A DNA stretch of 14,594 bases from Pseudomonadota bacterium (lineage in GTDB: Bacteria; Pseudomonadota; Gammaproteobacteria; Burkholderiales; Burkholderiaceae): NCBI GenBank assembly GCA_023441105.1, contig JAEZQX010000455.1, forward strand, positions 1-14,594, in the 5' to 3' direction. The translations under genes and the position numbers were made by a program. Each line of letters begins with the position of its first letter. Position 1 is the stretch's first letter. Shown here piece after piece: positions 6,091-12,763 of this stretch. Below the pieces are notes generated by a model, which saw nothing but the letters and a program-made list of their open reading frames with translations, was not told the origin of the DNA and did no database searches.

Positions 6091-7152
6091 ATGATGCGCA
6101 GCGACCGGCCGTGGTCCATTGCCTGCCGCGCCGTCCACCGCACGACGCGCCGCGCCGCCGTCGGCCTCGGGACGCTGACAGGCCTGCTGGCGGCATCGAT
6201 CCTCGCCGGCGAGCCGGCGCATGCCCAGGCAACCGCCGCAACGCCATCGCAGTCGTACCCCGATCGGGTGGTGAAGGTGATCGTGCCGCAGCCGCCGGGC
6301 GGCGGCTTCGACTTCGTCGGACGGCTGCTCGCCGATCGCCTCGGCAAGCAGTTCGGCCAGACCTTCGTGGTCGAGAACCGTCCGGGTTCGGGTACGCTGG
6401 TCGGCACCGACGCGGTGGCCAAGGCGGCGCCGGACGGCTACACGCTGCTGGTCGGTTCGGTGTCGAACATCGCCCTGAACCCGGGGCTCTACAAGAGCCT
6501 GCCGTACGACAGCCTGCGCGACTTCGAGCCGCTGGGCCTGGCGGTCAGCTACAGCTATACCTTGATGGCACGCAGCGACCTGCCGCTGCAGACGCTGCAG
6601 CAGGTGGTGGCGGAAGCGAAGTCCAAGCCGCGCTCGCTGACCTATGCCTCGGCAGGCAACGGCTCGGGGCAGCATGTCCTGGCGGCGGCGCTGTGGCACC
6701 TGGCCGGGGTGGACCTGGTCCATGTCCCGTACCGCGGCGCACAGGCTGCCTACCAGGACCTGCTCGGCGGTCGCGTCGACCTGTTCTTCGATCTCGCACC
6801 GACCGCCGGCCGCCAGATCGCCGGCGGGCGGGCCAAGGCGATCGCCACCTCCGGTGCGCAGCGCAATCCCGCTCATCCGGACCTGCCCACCATCCGCGAG
6901 TCCGGCGTCGCCGCGCTCGAGCTGGAATCCTGGTTCGGCCTGTTTGCGCCGGCAGCAACGCCGCCGGAGGTCCTGGATCGGCTGCGCGCGGCGCTGGCCG
7001 CCGTCGTGGCCGCACCCGATGTGATCGAGACGTTCGTGAAGGCGGGTGGCCGGCCACTGGCGCTCGACCCGGCGGCCACGCGCAAGCTGGTGGCGGACGA
7101 CGTCGAGCGCTGGACCCGGCTGATCCGCGCCGCGGAGATCACGTCGGAATGA
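6091..7152 (+). CDS. Bug-type periplasmic solute receptor (tripartite tricarboxylate transporter family), copy 1
   Basis: This 353-residue exported binding protein is of the Bug/TctC family, whose members capture carboxylates or aromatic acids in the periplasm. An N-terminal export signal spans about 1-45: basic residues including RR at 20-21, a hydrophobic core at 22-40, and AHA before Q46 as the likely cleavage site. Mature-domain hallmarks are YPDRVVKVIVPQPPGGGFD at about 56-74, VVENRPGSG, VAKAAPDGYTLL, NPGLYKSLPYD, VHVPYRGAQAA and LDLFFD-type residues, all standard for the family. The start at 6091 has GGAG at 6079-6082, 8 nt upstream and inside the end of the preceding gene, and lies 2 nt after its stop. 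A second ATG at 6094 is equivalent. No TctA or TctB membrane subunit lies in the window, so this receptor is an orphan, as is common in Burkholderiales. Confidence 0.93.
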   Translation: MMRSDRPWSIACRAVHRTTRRAAVGLGTLTGLLAASILAGEPAHAQATAATPSQSYPDRVVKVIVPQPPGGGFDFVGRLLADRLGKQFGQTFVVENRPGSGTLVGTDAVAKAAPDGYTLLVGSVSNIALNPGLYKSLPYDSLRDFEPLGLAVSYSYTLMARSDLPLQTLQQVVAEAKSKPRSLTYASAGNGSGQHVLAAALWHLAGVDLVHVPYRGAQAAYQDLLGGRVDLFFDLAPTAGRQIAGGRAKAIATSGAQRNPAHPDLPTIRESGVAALELESWFGLFAPAATPPEVLDRLRAALAAVVAAPDVIETFVKAGGRPLALDPAATRKLVADDVERWTRLIRAAEITSE

Positions 7153-7156
7153 CAGG

Positions 7157-7194
7157 GCGCCCGGGCCGTCCGTGCGCGAGGCCGGCCGGGGCGC
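7157..7194 (+). repeat. Intercistronic GC-rich inverted repeat between Bug receptor and dioxygenase
   Basis: Arms at 7157-7167 and 7184-7194 pair at 10 of 11 positions around a 16-nt loop, just after the Bug stop codon at 7152. There is no T-run after the stem, so it is not a clear intrinsic terminator. It could be a mRNA-stabilising or attenuating hairpin that sets different levels for the receptor and the dioxygenase. The pairing is directly visible and the function is inferred. A TACTAT (7195-7200) right after it resembles a weak -10 box, but no -35 is convincing. Confidence 0.4.
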
Positions 7195-7243
7195 TACTAT
7201 CGGTTCGCAGAACAAGCCACGCAACAGGCTCGCGGAGACAGAC

Positions 7244-8155
7244 ATGGCGCAATTGGAAGCAGACGATCTGGCCCAGGCGGTGATCGCCAGGATGGCGGAA
7301 TCGCCGAACCCGCGGTTCCGGCAGATCATGGCCTCGCTGGTGCGGCATGCGCACGAGTTCGTGAAGGAGGTCGAGCTCACCGGCGAGGAATGGATGACGG
7401 CCATCCAGTTCCTGACCGCCACCGGCAAGATGTGCGACGACAAGCGCCAGGAGTTCATCCTGCTGTCGGACACGCTTGGCATCTCGATGCTGGTGGTGGC
7501 CATCGAACAGGCGAAGAGCCTGCGGGCACATCCCAGGGGTGCCGACGCGACGCCGCCCACCGAGGCCACGGTGCAGGGCCCGTTCTTCTGGGAAGGCGCG
7601 CCGGAGCTGCCGCTCGGCAGTGACCTTGCCGGCCAGGCGCCGGGCGAACCCGCCTACTACACCGGCCGGGTCACCGACATCCATGGCCGGCCGATCGCGA
7701 AGTGTCCGATCGAGGTCTGGTCCGGCGACGGCGACGGCATCTACGACATGCAACGCGGCGAAAACGCGGAGATGATGCTGCGCGCGCGGCTGCGCACCGA
7801 TGCCGACGGCAACTACCGCTTCTGGTCGATCAAGCCGACGTTCTATCCGGTGCCGGACGACGGACCGGTGGGCGACATGCTGCGGCTGATGGGACGGCAT
7901 CCCAATCGGCCAGGGCACATCCACCTGATGCTCAAGGCGCCGGGACATCAGCCGCTCACCACGCACCTGTTCGTGAGCGACAGCCCCTACCTCGATTCGG
8001 ATGCGGTCTTCGGCGTGCGCAACAGCCTGATCGTCGACTTCCAGCGGCATGGGCCCGGCACGGCGCCGGACGGCAGGGTGCTGGACAAGCCTTTCTACAC
8101 CGCCCACTACGATTTCCGCCTCATTCCGCTGGCCGAGCAGCGAGCGGCCGCCTGA
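7244..8155 (+). CDS. Intradiol ring-cleavage dioxygenase, hydroxyquinol 1,2-dioxygenase type
   Basis: This 303-residue non-heme Fe(III) enzyme should cleave hydroxyquinol (1,2,4-trihydroxybenzene) or a substituted analogue to maleylacetate. It has the N-terminal helical dimerisation domain (residues 1-105, with MTAIQFLTATGKMCDDKRQEF-type family sequence) and the beta-sandwich catalytic domain from ATVQGPFFW (108-116). The four iron ligands are visible: Y167 in GIYDMQ, Y201 in FYPVPDDGPVG, and H225/H227 in RPGHIHLML. This spacing matches the hydroxyquinol/catechol 1,2-dioxygenase group. Length fits hydroxyquinol 1,2-dioxygenases (about 290-310). The ATG at 7244 has GGAG at 7234-7237, 6 nt upstream. 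The nearby maleylacetate reductase (2580-3638) would use its product, which favours hydroxyquinol over catechol as substrate. Chlorinated hydroxyquinol is possible and cannot be excluded. Confidence 0.93.
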   Translation: MAQLEADDLAQAVIARMAESPNPRFRQIMASLVRHAHEFVKEVELTGEEWMTAIQFLTATGKMCDDKRQEFILLSDTLGISMLVVAIEQAKSLRAHPRGADATPPTEATVQGPFFWEGAPELPLGSDLAGQAPGEPAYYTGRVTDIHGRPIAKCPIEVWSGDGDGIYDMQRGENAEMMLRARLRTDADGNYRFWSIKPTFYPVPDDGPVGDMLRLMGRHPNRPGHIHLMLKAPGHQPLTTHLFVSDSPYLDSDAVFGVRNSLIVDFQRHGPGTAPDGRVLDKPFYTAHYDFRLIPLAEQRAAA

Positions 8156-8192
8156 GGCGATCGGGACCGCGCCAGCCGAGGACGGCGGCAGC

Positions 8193-8236
8193 GCATTGCA
8201 TCGGCTTCGCACCCGTACCGCACCGCATTTCATCGC
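8193..8236. repeat. Two imperfect 12-bp direct repeats upstream of the citrate-synthase-like gene
   Basis: In the 99-bp gap between the dioxygenase and the citrate-synthase-like gene, two 12-bp copies of GCATTnCATCGn occur at 8193-8204 and 8225-8236 (10 of 12 identical). They are spaced 32 bp start to start, close to three helical turns, which would place both on one face of DNA. This could be a regulator site for an internal promoter, but no -10/-35 pair stands out. The rest of the gap holds only the GGAG ribosome binding site (8243-8246). Chance occurrence is plausible. Confidence 0.2.
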
Positions 8237-8254
8237 ATCACCGGAGCAGCACCC

Positions 8255-9076
8255 TTGAAGATCGGCAAGGCCACGGTTCCCCGTTCCGCCATCTGCACCT
8301 CCAACGAGCGCCAGATCGTGGTGCGCGGGTTGGACCTGTGCGAGGACCTGATCGGTCGGATGGGATTCGGCGACTACTTCTACTTCCTGCTGACCGGCAA
8401 GCGCGCCGACGGCGCCACCAGTGCGGTGCTCAATGCGACCCTGGTGGCCATCGCCGAGCACGGCATGGTACCGAGCGTGCAGGCGGCTCGCATGACGCTC
8501 GCTGCGGCGCCGGATGCGATGCAGGGCGCGGTGGCGGCCGGCATCCTCGGCAGCGGCTCGGTGATCCTTGGCGCCTCTGAGTCGGCGGGGCGCCTGTTCG
8601 TGCAGATCGAGCAGGCGACACAGGCCAACGGCGGCGACCTGCCGGCGGCTGCGCAGGCGGCGGTCGCGGCGCTGCGGGCTCGGCGGCTGCCCATTCCGGG
8701 CTATGGCCATCCCGAGCACAAGGCCCGCGATCCGCGCGTGGCGCGGCTGTTCGCGGTGTCGCGCGAGGCCGGCGGCGGACAGCGTTTCGTCGCCATCGCC
8801 GAGGCCGTCGAAGCCGCCATCCCCGCCGTCATGCAACGCGAGCTCAAGCTCAACGTCTCCGCCGCCATCCCGGCAGTGCTGCTGGGCGTCGGTTTCCCGG
8901 TTGCGGCGCTCAAGGGCGTGCCGATGCTGGCGCGGACGGCGAGCCTGATCGCGCATCTCAACGAGGAACTGGAGCAGCCGGCTGGGTTTGCCTTGTCCTA
9001 CCAGGCCAGCCGCGAGTTCGAGTACACCGGCGAGGTGCCCGCCGGCTTCGGCGAGCCGGCAGCCGGTGGTGCCTGA
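8255..9076 (+). CDS. Citrate-synthase-like protein, citryl-CoA lyase-like
   Basis: This 273-residue protein has the citrate synthase fold but is much shorter than citrate synthase (about 370-430). Conserved elements are EHGMVPSVQAARM at 68-80 (the DHxxxxST-type helix, H69), GYGHPEHKARDPRVARLF at 149-166, where H152 matches the oxaloacetate-binding catalytic His320 of pig citrate synthase, and KLNVSAAIPAVLLGVGFP at 198-215. At the site of His274 (normally in HGGA) the protein has VILGAS (103-108). At the site of catalytic Asp375 (normally LNxD) it has S202. Two of the three catalytic residues are therefore absent, so ordinary citrate synthesis is unlikely. Annotation pipelines call such proteins citryl-CoA lyase. 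A cleavage or condensation of an unusual CoA thioester together with the adjacent CoA transferase is my inference. The start is TTG at 8255, with GGAG 8 nt upstream (8243-8246) and no better in-frame start. Confidence 0.8.
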   Translation: MKIGKATVPRSAICTSNERQIVVRGLDLCEDLIGRMGFGDYFYFLLTGKRADGATSAVLNATLVAIAEHGMVPSVQAARMTLAAAPDAMQGAVAAGILGSGSVILGASESAGRLFVQIEQATQANGGDLPAAAQAAVAALRARRLPIPGYGHPEHKARDPRVARLFAVSREAGGGQRFVAIAEAVEAAIPAVMQRELKLNVSAAIPAVLLGVGFPVAALKGVPMLARTASLIAHLNEELEQPAGFALSYQASREFEYTGEVPAGFGEPAAGGA

Positions 9077-9134
9077 CGTGCCTGTCGAACCGCCTCGCGA
9101 AGTGCCGCCCGGACTGCTTCGCAACGAGCCGGCG

Positions 9135-10391
9135 ATGAGAAAGGTCCTGCACGGCGTGCGGGTCATCGAACACGGCACTTTCATCACCGGGCCGGCGGCG
9201 GGAATGCTGCTCGCGGACCTGGGCGCCGACGTCGTGAAGGTCGAGATGCCGGGCTCCGGCGATCCGTTCCGGGCATTCAAGGGCGGCCTCTACAGCCCGC
9301 ATTTCCAGACCTACAACCGCAACAAGCGCAGCATCACGCTCGATACCCGCCAGCCGCAGGACTTGGCGCGGCTCGACGACCTGGTGCGCGGCGCGGACGT
9401 TTACATCCAGAACTTCCGGCCCGGCGTCGCCGAGAAGCTCGGCACCGGCGAGGCGCGCCTGCGGGCGCTCAATCCGCGGCTGGTCTATTGCGCCATCAGC
9501 GGCTTCGGCCGCACCGGCCCGTACGCCAACCGGCCGAGCTACGACACGGTGGCGCAGGCGGCTGCGGGCTTCCTGAGGCTGCTGGTCAATCCGGCCAATC
9601 CGCGGGTCGTGGGACCCGCCATTGCCGATGCGATGACCGGCTTCTACGCCGCCTACGGAATCCTGGGGGCGTTGTACGAGCGCGAGCGGCGCAGCGCGGC
9701 GCGGCCTGCTGGCGCGGATCGCCCCGATCGCGCGAGCGCGGACGGTGTCGCCGGTGGCGAGGCGGATGGCGAGGCGGGTGGCGGGCGGACCGTCGAGGTA
9801 TCCATGTTCGAGGCGATGGCGCACTTCAACCTCGATGCCTTCACCCACCTGTTCTCGGTCGACGAGGTGATGGGGCCGTTCAGCCGGCCGAGCGTCTCGC
9901 AGTCCTACGTGATGAACTGCGGCGACGACAAGTGGCTCGCGCTGCACATGTCGTCGCCGGCCAAGTTCTGGGACGGACTTGCGCGCGCCATGGAACGGCC
10001 CGACCTGTTCGACGACGAGCGGTTCGCCAGCCGCGATGCGCGCATCCGCAACCAGGAGGCGCTGATGGCGGTGATGGGGCCGATCTTCCGGACCCGCGAC
10101 CGCGCCGACTGGTGTGCGCGGCTGCTGGCCGAGGACGTGCCGCATGCGCCGATGTACACCACCGCCGAGGTGCCGGAAGATCCGCAGGCGCGCCACCTGC
10201 AGATGTTCGTGGAGACGACGCATCCGGTGATCGGCCGGTTCCGCACCGTCCGCTCGCCGGTGTCGTTCGACGGCCAGCGCGCCCTCGATGTCACCGCCCC
10301 GCCGCTGCTCGGCGAACACAACGACGAATTGCGCGACGGCTGGCCCGCGGCGCCTGGCGAGAACGACGACGGGAAGGAGTCCGATCGATGA
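9135..10391 (+). CDS. Class III (CaiB/BaiF) acyl-CoA transferase
   Basis: This 418-residue enzyme moves CoA between carboxylic acids through an aspartyl-CoA thioester. It opens with the typical LHGVRVIEHGTFITGPAAGMLLADLGADVVKVE (residues 5-37, key residues G19-P20 and the VVKVE strand), then NRNKRSITLD at 61-70, the catalytic aspartate D165 in PAIADAMTG, and VEVSMFEAM at 220-228. Between the helix ending RERR (186) and GGGRTVEVS (215), relatives usually have only a few residues such as TGRGQ. Here about 28 extra low-complexity residues are inserted, partly made of a 12-bp tandem repeat. The start at 9135 is chosen because the family begins about 5-10 residues before the GVRV strand. A GTG at 9078, 1 nt after the previous stop, is an alternative; neither has a strong ribosome binding site. 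Its stop overlaps the next Bug gene by 4 bp. Pairing with the citrate-synthase-like gene suggests it supplies that enzyme's CoA ester. Confidence 0.9.
   Translation: MRKVLHGVRVIEHGTFITGPAAGMLLADLGADVVKVEMPGSGDPFRAFKGGLYSPHFQTYNRNKRSITLDTRQPQDLARLDDLVRGADVYIQNFRPGVAEKLGTGEARLRALNPRLVYCAISGFGRTGPYANRPSYDTVAQAAAGFLRLLVNPANPRVVGPAIADAMTGFYAAYGILGALYERERRSAARPAGADRPDRASADGVAGGEADGEAGGGRTVEVSMFEAMAHFNLDAFTHLFSVDEVMGPFSRPSVSQSYVMNCGDDKWLALHMSSPAKFWDGLARAMERPDLFDDERFASRDARIRNQEALMAVMGPIFRTRDRADWCARLLAEDVPHAPMYTTAEVPEDPQARHLQMFVETTHPVIGRFRTVRSPVSFDGQRALDVTAPPLLGEHNDELRDGWPAAPGENDDGKESDR
9756..9787 (+). repeat. 12-bp tandem repeat inside the CoA transferase gene
   Basis: The unit GGCGAGGCGGRT occurs at 9756-9767 and 9768-9779, followed by a partial copy to 9787. 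Because 12 is a multiple of 3 the frame is kept, and it encodes GEAD/GEAG. It forms the end of the low-complexity insertion at about residues 187-214 of the CoA transferase, so the insertion probably grew in part by slippage. Confidence 0.6.
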
Positions 10392-11404
10392 CGCAACGAC
10401 CATCATTCGCCGAGGGCGGTCGCCGGGCGCTCGCCCGGGCGCTGGCGCTGGCCGTCACCCTCGCCGCGACCGGGCTCGCCCTGGTGCCGGCAGCGGCGCG
10501 GGCGCAGGACTTCCCCAGCCGGCCGCTCAAGATGATCGTGCCGTTCGGGCCGGGCACCACCACCGACCTGATCGCCCGCATGGTCGGCGAGGGACTCGCC
10601 AAGCCGCTGGGCCAGACGATCGTGGTCGAGAACCGCTCCGGCGCGGGCGGCAGCATCGGCTCCGACCTGGTGGCCAAGGCGGCGCCGGACGGCTACACCT
10701 TGCTGATGGGCACCGTCGGCACGCATGCGATCAACACCTCGCTCTACCGCCGCCTGCCCTACGATGCGTTGCAGGACTTCGTGCCGATCGCCTTCGTCGG
10801 CTACACGCCGACGCTGCTGGTGGTGGCCGGCGACTCGCCGTTCAAGTCGCTCGAGGACATCGCGGCGCAGGCGGGCAGGCCCGGCGGGGTCAGTTTCGCT
10901 TCCGCCGGCAACGGCACTTCCGGCCATCTCGCCGGCGAACTGGTCAAGGCCAAGCTCGGTGGCGAGATCATCCACGTGCCGTACAAGGAAGGCGGCCTGG
11001 CGATGTCCGACGTGATGTCGGGGCAGGTGCACTTCATGTTCTACCACCCGGCCGCGGTGCTGCCGCACATCAAGTCGGGACGGCTGCGCGCGCTGGGCGT
11101 CTCCGGCAAGCAGCGCAGCTCGGCGGCGCCGGATGTGGTGCCCATCGCCGAGCAGGGCTACAGCGACTTCGACCTCGTCGCCTGGTTCATGCTCTACGCG
11201 CCGGCGGCGACGCCCGGGCCGGTGGTCGCCAGGCTGCGTGAAGCGGCTGCCGCCGCCCTGGCCAGCGCCGAGGTCAGGAACAAGCTGCTGGCGCAGGGGG
11301 TCGAGCAGCGGTCGATGAAGCCGCCGGAACTTGCCGAGTTCAATCGGGCCGAGGTGGCGAAATGGTCGGACCTGGTCAAGCGCTCCGGGGCGCAGGTCGA
11401 TTGA
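10388..11404 (+). CDS. Bug-type periplasmic solute receptor (tripartite tricarboxylate transporter family), copy 2
   Basis: This 338-residue Bug/TctC-family binding protein has a signal peptide at about 1-39 (GRR at 11-13, hydrophobic core LALALAVTLAATGLAL, cleavage after ARA before Q40). The mature part opens DFPSRPLKMIVPFGPGTTTDLIARM and keeps VVENRSGAGGSIGS, VAKAAPDGYTLL, NTSLYRRLPYD, VPYKEGG and PDVVPIAEQGY, all family landmarks. Where copy 1 has GGGFD in the ligand-carboxylate loop, this copy has GTTTD, so the two probably bind different ligands. AAGGAG at 10374-10379, 8 nt before the ATG, is the strongest ribosome binding site in the window, which fits a highly made periplasmic protein. 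The start overlaps the CoA transferase stop (ATGA). No TctAB subunits are present here. Two adjacent hairpins follow the stop codon. Confidence 0.93.
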   Translation: MTQRPSFAEGGRRALARALALAVTLAATGLALVPAAARAQDFPSRPLKMIVPFGPGTTTDLIARMVGEGLAKPLGQTIVVENRSGAGGSIGSDLVAKAAPDGYTLLMGTVGTHAINTSLYRRLPYDALQDFVPIAFVGYTPTLLVVAGDSPFKSLEDIAAQAGRPGGVSFASAGNGTSGHLAGELVKAKLGGEIIHVPYKEGGLAMSDVMSGQVHFMFYHPAAVLPHIKSGRLRALGVSGKQRSSAAPDVVPIAEQGYSDFDLVAWFMLYAPAATPGPVVARLREAAAAALASAEVRNKLLAQGVEQRSMKPPELAEFNRAEVAKWSDLVKRSGAQVD

Positions 11405-11405
11405 C

Positions 11406-11437
11406 GCCGGCCCCGACCGGCTGCGGATAGATTCCGC
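11406..11437 (+). terminator. Two adjacent hairpins after the second Bug gene; possible terminator or processing site
   Basis: Immediately after the stop at 11404 there are two perfect short stems: GCCGG (11406-11410) with CCGGC (11417-11421) around a 6-nt loop, and GCGGA (11423-11427) with TCCGC (11433-11437) around a 5-nt loop. No T-tract follows, so classical intrinsic termination is doubtful. They mark the boundary between the catabolic genes and the ABC importer genes and may reduce read-through or act as an mRNA processing point. The 11438-11514 remainder is GC-rich, with no promoter I can defend. Confidence 0.35.
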
Positions 11438-11514
11438 GGCGCTGCCGGCCGCTGCCGCCGGCGCCGCCGCGTCCTTGCGGTCCTATTGACAACCGAGACA
11501 TGGTGGAGACGAAG

Positions 11515-12747
11515 ATGAAGCTCGAGATGAAGCTGGCGCAGCGCCTGCGGTCGCTGCTCGCAGTGCCGGTCGCGGCGGCTGCCATGCTTTTGGCGATGCC
11601 GCCGACGCAGGCCCAGGCGCAGGCGTCCAGGGACCCGGTCCGGATCGGCAGCACGCTCGCCCTGACCGGGCCGCTGTCGGCCACGGCGATGACCCACAAG
11701 CTGGTCGGCGAGATCTATGTCGAGCAGCTCAACGCCCGCGGCGGCCTGCTCGGCCGCAAGGTCGAGTGGCTGGTCAAGGACGACCAGTCGAAGGCCGACC
11801 TGGCGCGCACCTTGTACGAGCAGCTGGTCACCTCGGACAAGGTGGACCTGCTGATGGGGCCCTACGCCACCGGCGCGATCCTGTCGGCGATGGGGGTCGC
11901 GCAGCGCTACGGCAAGGTGCTGGTGCACCACACCTTTGGCATCCCGTCGCTGGCCAAGTACGACATGCAGTTCCCGGCCTGGTCGCTCGGCGCCACGCCG
12001 GGCACCACCGTGCCGAACACCCTGTTCGATGCGCTCGAGGCTTCGCCGAACCCGCCGAAGACGATCGCCATCGTGACGAGCAAGTTCCCGTCGATCCACT
12101 TCATGTCGCTGGGCGGCCGCGAGGTGGCGAAGAAGCGCGGGCTCAAGGAGGTGCTGTTCCTCGAATGGGAGTTCGGCAACCGCGACTTCGGCCCGATCGC
12201 CGCTCGCATCAAGGATGCCGATCCGGACATGGTGTGGATGGGCGACATCGCGCTCGAAGGCAACATGCTGCTCGACGCGATGAAGAAGATCGACTACACG
12301 CCGAAGATCCACTTCCACACCTATCCGGCGCCCGGCCCGATGACGCAATCGGCCGACGGCGAGCGGGCCTTGTCGCTGACCATCTTCGAGGAGCATCCGC
12401 CGTTCACCGACAGCAGGATCGCTGCCGACTTCGTCAAGACCTTCAACGAGCGGGCAGCCAAGGCCGGCCTGCCTGACACGCATGTCGAGGTGCAGGCAGC
12501 GGCCTCCTTCTCCGCCTGGCAGATCCTCGAGGCCGGCGTAACCGGTGCCAACAGCCTCGACGACAAGGCGATCGCGGCCTGGCTCAAGAAGAACAAGGTC
12601 GACACCATCCAGGGCAAGCTGCGCTTCGACGGCCCGGGCAACTACGGCGACGACCTGATGAAGATCAAGCAGGTGCAGAACGGCAACTGGGTGGTGGTCT
12701 GGCCGAAGGACTTCGCGGCGCCGGGCGCCAGCCTGAAGACGAAATAG
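11515..12747 (+). CDS. Periplasmic substrate-binding protein of a branched-chain-amino-acid-type (HAAT) ABC importer
   Basis: This 410-residue Leu/Ile/Val-binding-protein-like receptor delivers ligand to the LivHM-type permease encoded next. It has a signal peptide at about 1-35 with an Ala-rich core (LLAVPVAAAAMLLAM) and a TQAQAQA cleavage region. The mature protein starts PVRIGSTLALTGPLSATA, the usual Peripla_BP_6 opening, followed by NARGGLLGRKVEWLVKDDQSKADLA, LLMGPYATGAILS and an IAIVTSKFPS hinge segment. Aromatic-acid binders (for example for benzoate derivatives) belong to this family as well as amino-acid binders, so the ligand may be the pathway substrate. The start at 11515 has GGAG (11505-11508) 6 nt upstream. 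The in-frame ATG at 11500 has none and would lie before it. 16 bp separate it from the permease gene. Confidence 0.92.
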   Translation: MKLEMKLAQRLRSLLAVPVAAAAMLLAMPPTQAQAQASRDPVRIGSTLALTGPLSATAMTHKLVGEIYVEQLNARGGLLGRKVEWLVKDDQSKADLARTLYEQLVTSDKVDLLMGPYATGAILSAMGVAQRYGKVLVHHTFGIPSLAKYDMQFPAWSLGATPGTTVPNTLFDALEASPNPPKTIAIVTSKFPSIHFMSLGGREVAKKRGLKEVLFLEWEFGNRDFGPIAARIKDADPDMVWMGDIALEGNMLLDAMKKIDYTPKIHFHTYPAPGPMTQSADGERALSLTIFEEHPPFTDSRIAADFVKTFNERAAKAGLPDTHVEVQAAASFSAWQILEAGVTGANSLDDKAIAAWLKKNKVDTIQGKLRFDGPGNYGDDLMKIKQVQNGNWVVVWPKDFAAPGASLKTK

Positions 12748-12763
12748 CGGCTGCGCCCGACCG

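Larger units (their letters stand above)
6414..10698. repeat. 30-bp identical block shared by the two Bug receptor genes (6414-6443 and 10669-10698)
   Basis: The stretch coding for the VAKAAPDGYT signature is identical over 30 bp in both Bug genes, at 6414-6443 and 10669-10698, in direct orientation. A second shared block of about 16 bp covers the VVENR motif. The rest of the two genes has clearly diverged. The identity reflects strong protein conservation plus shared codon preference, and it gives a short direct repeat about 4.25 kb apart. The coordinates given span both copies. Confidence 0.75.

Noticed and set aside
6148..6156. Twin arginine in the first Bug signal peptide suggesting Tat export
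   Set aside because: The context TTRRAAVG lacks the Tat consensus F/L-K following the arginines, and Bug proteins are normally exported unfolded by Sec.
7139..9280. A 713-codon open frame on the minus strand opposite the dioxygenase and citrate-synthase-like genes
   Set aside because: Low-complexity basic composition, no domain, no ribosome binding site, and the plus strand carries well-supported enzymes with intact catalytic motifs over most of this span.
8958..10406. A 482-codon minus-strand frame opposite the CoA transferase
   Set aside because: Antisense shadow of a gene with an unmistakable CaiB/BaiF sequence; composition is typical of GC-rich spurious frames.
11486..11491. Perfect TTGACA matching a -35 box before the binding-protein gene
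   Set aside because: With 16-18 nt spacing the -10 would fall at about 11508-11515, over the ribosome binding site and start codon, and no TATAAT-like sequence is there.
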